From an uncultured Clostridia bacterium (GTDB lineage: Bacteria; Bacillota; Clostridia; Oscillospirales; Oscillospiraceae), in the NCBI GenBank assembly GCA_946184215.1, contig CAMHER010000122.1:1-6028 (forward strand): a stretch of DNA of 6,028 nt, read 5' to 3'. The translations under genes were made by a program, and so were the position numbers. Each line of letters opens with the position of its first letter. The first letter of the stretch is position 1. The notes below the pieces were generated by a model. It saw only the letters and a list, made by a program, of their open reading frames with translations. It searched no databases and had not been told where the DNA came from. This document shows, one piece after another, positions 5,987 to 6,028 of the stretch.

Positions 5987-6028
5987 GCGGTTTTGCCCGT
6001 CCGGCAGGAAGAAACATCAATACACGGG

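Noticed and set aside
5987..6028. A possible terminator after the cupin gene (TGCC and GGCA arms).
   Set aside because: The stem is only about four base pairs and has no T-tract; the window ends too soon to judge.
1..6028. CRISPR arrays, tRNA or rRNA genes, insertion sequences, phage or defence genes.
   Set aside because: I found no regularly spaced repeats, no RNA gene signatures and no transposase or integrase motifs; the coding content is fully accounted for by six genes.

Overview
The window looks like chromosomal DNA from a GC-rich member of the Clostridia; an Oscillospiraceae/Ruminococcaceae-type gut anaerobe is my best guess. The grounds are the gene order gdpP-rplI-dnaB, which is classic for Firmicutes, strong purine-rich Shine-Dalgarno sites, near-consensus sigma-A type promoters, and high GC in the genes with AT-rich stretches confined to promoters. 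The lineage is an inference from gene content, not from a marker gene.

Left half (1-3721, minus strand): a compact operon transcribed leftwards. It starts at a good promoter (3802-3830), has a leader of about 70 nt, and encodes the membrane-bound c-di-AMP phosphodiesterase GdpP, ribosomal protein L9 (rplI) and the replicative helicase DnaB. The intergenic gaps are only 18 and 12 bp. dnaB runs off the left edge and lacks its last few dozen codons. The operon groups second-messenger turnover, translation and replication, as in many Firmicutes.

Middle (3722-3920): a 199-bp divergent promoter region. The gdpP promoter and a likely rightward promoter overlap at their -10 elements on opposite strands. 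The region also holds an imperfect inverted repeat around the gdpP -35 and a 14-bp perfect palindrome in the gdpP leader.

Right half (3921-5986, plus strand): three genes. The first is a sugar-1-phosphate nucleotidyltransferase whose C-terminal ~80 residues look like the last domain of a phosphoglucomutase/phosphomannomutase. This suggests a shortened form of the known nucleotidyltransferase-phosphomutase fusion, with the middle missing. After a 91-bp gap, a second promoter, with its -10 exactly at the centre of a 13-bp perfect inverted repeat, precedes a two-gene unit: a LUD-domain protein with a four-cysteine C-terminal motif and a small single-domain cupin that starts one base after the LUD stop codon.

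Most of the window is ordinary core genome. The points that merit a second look are the truncated fusion enzyme, the -10-centred inverted repeat, the GGGN variant of the DHHA1 motif in GdpP, and the overlapping divergent promoters.
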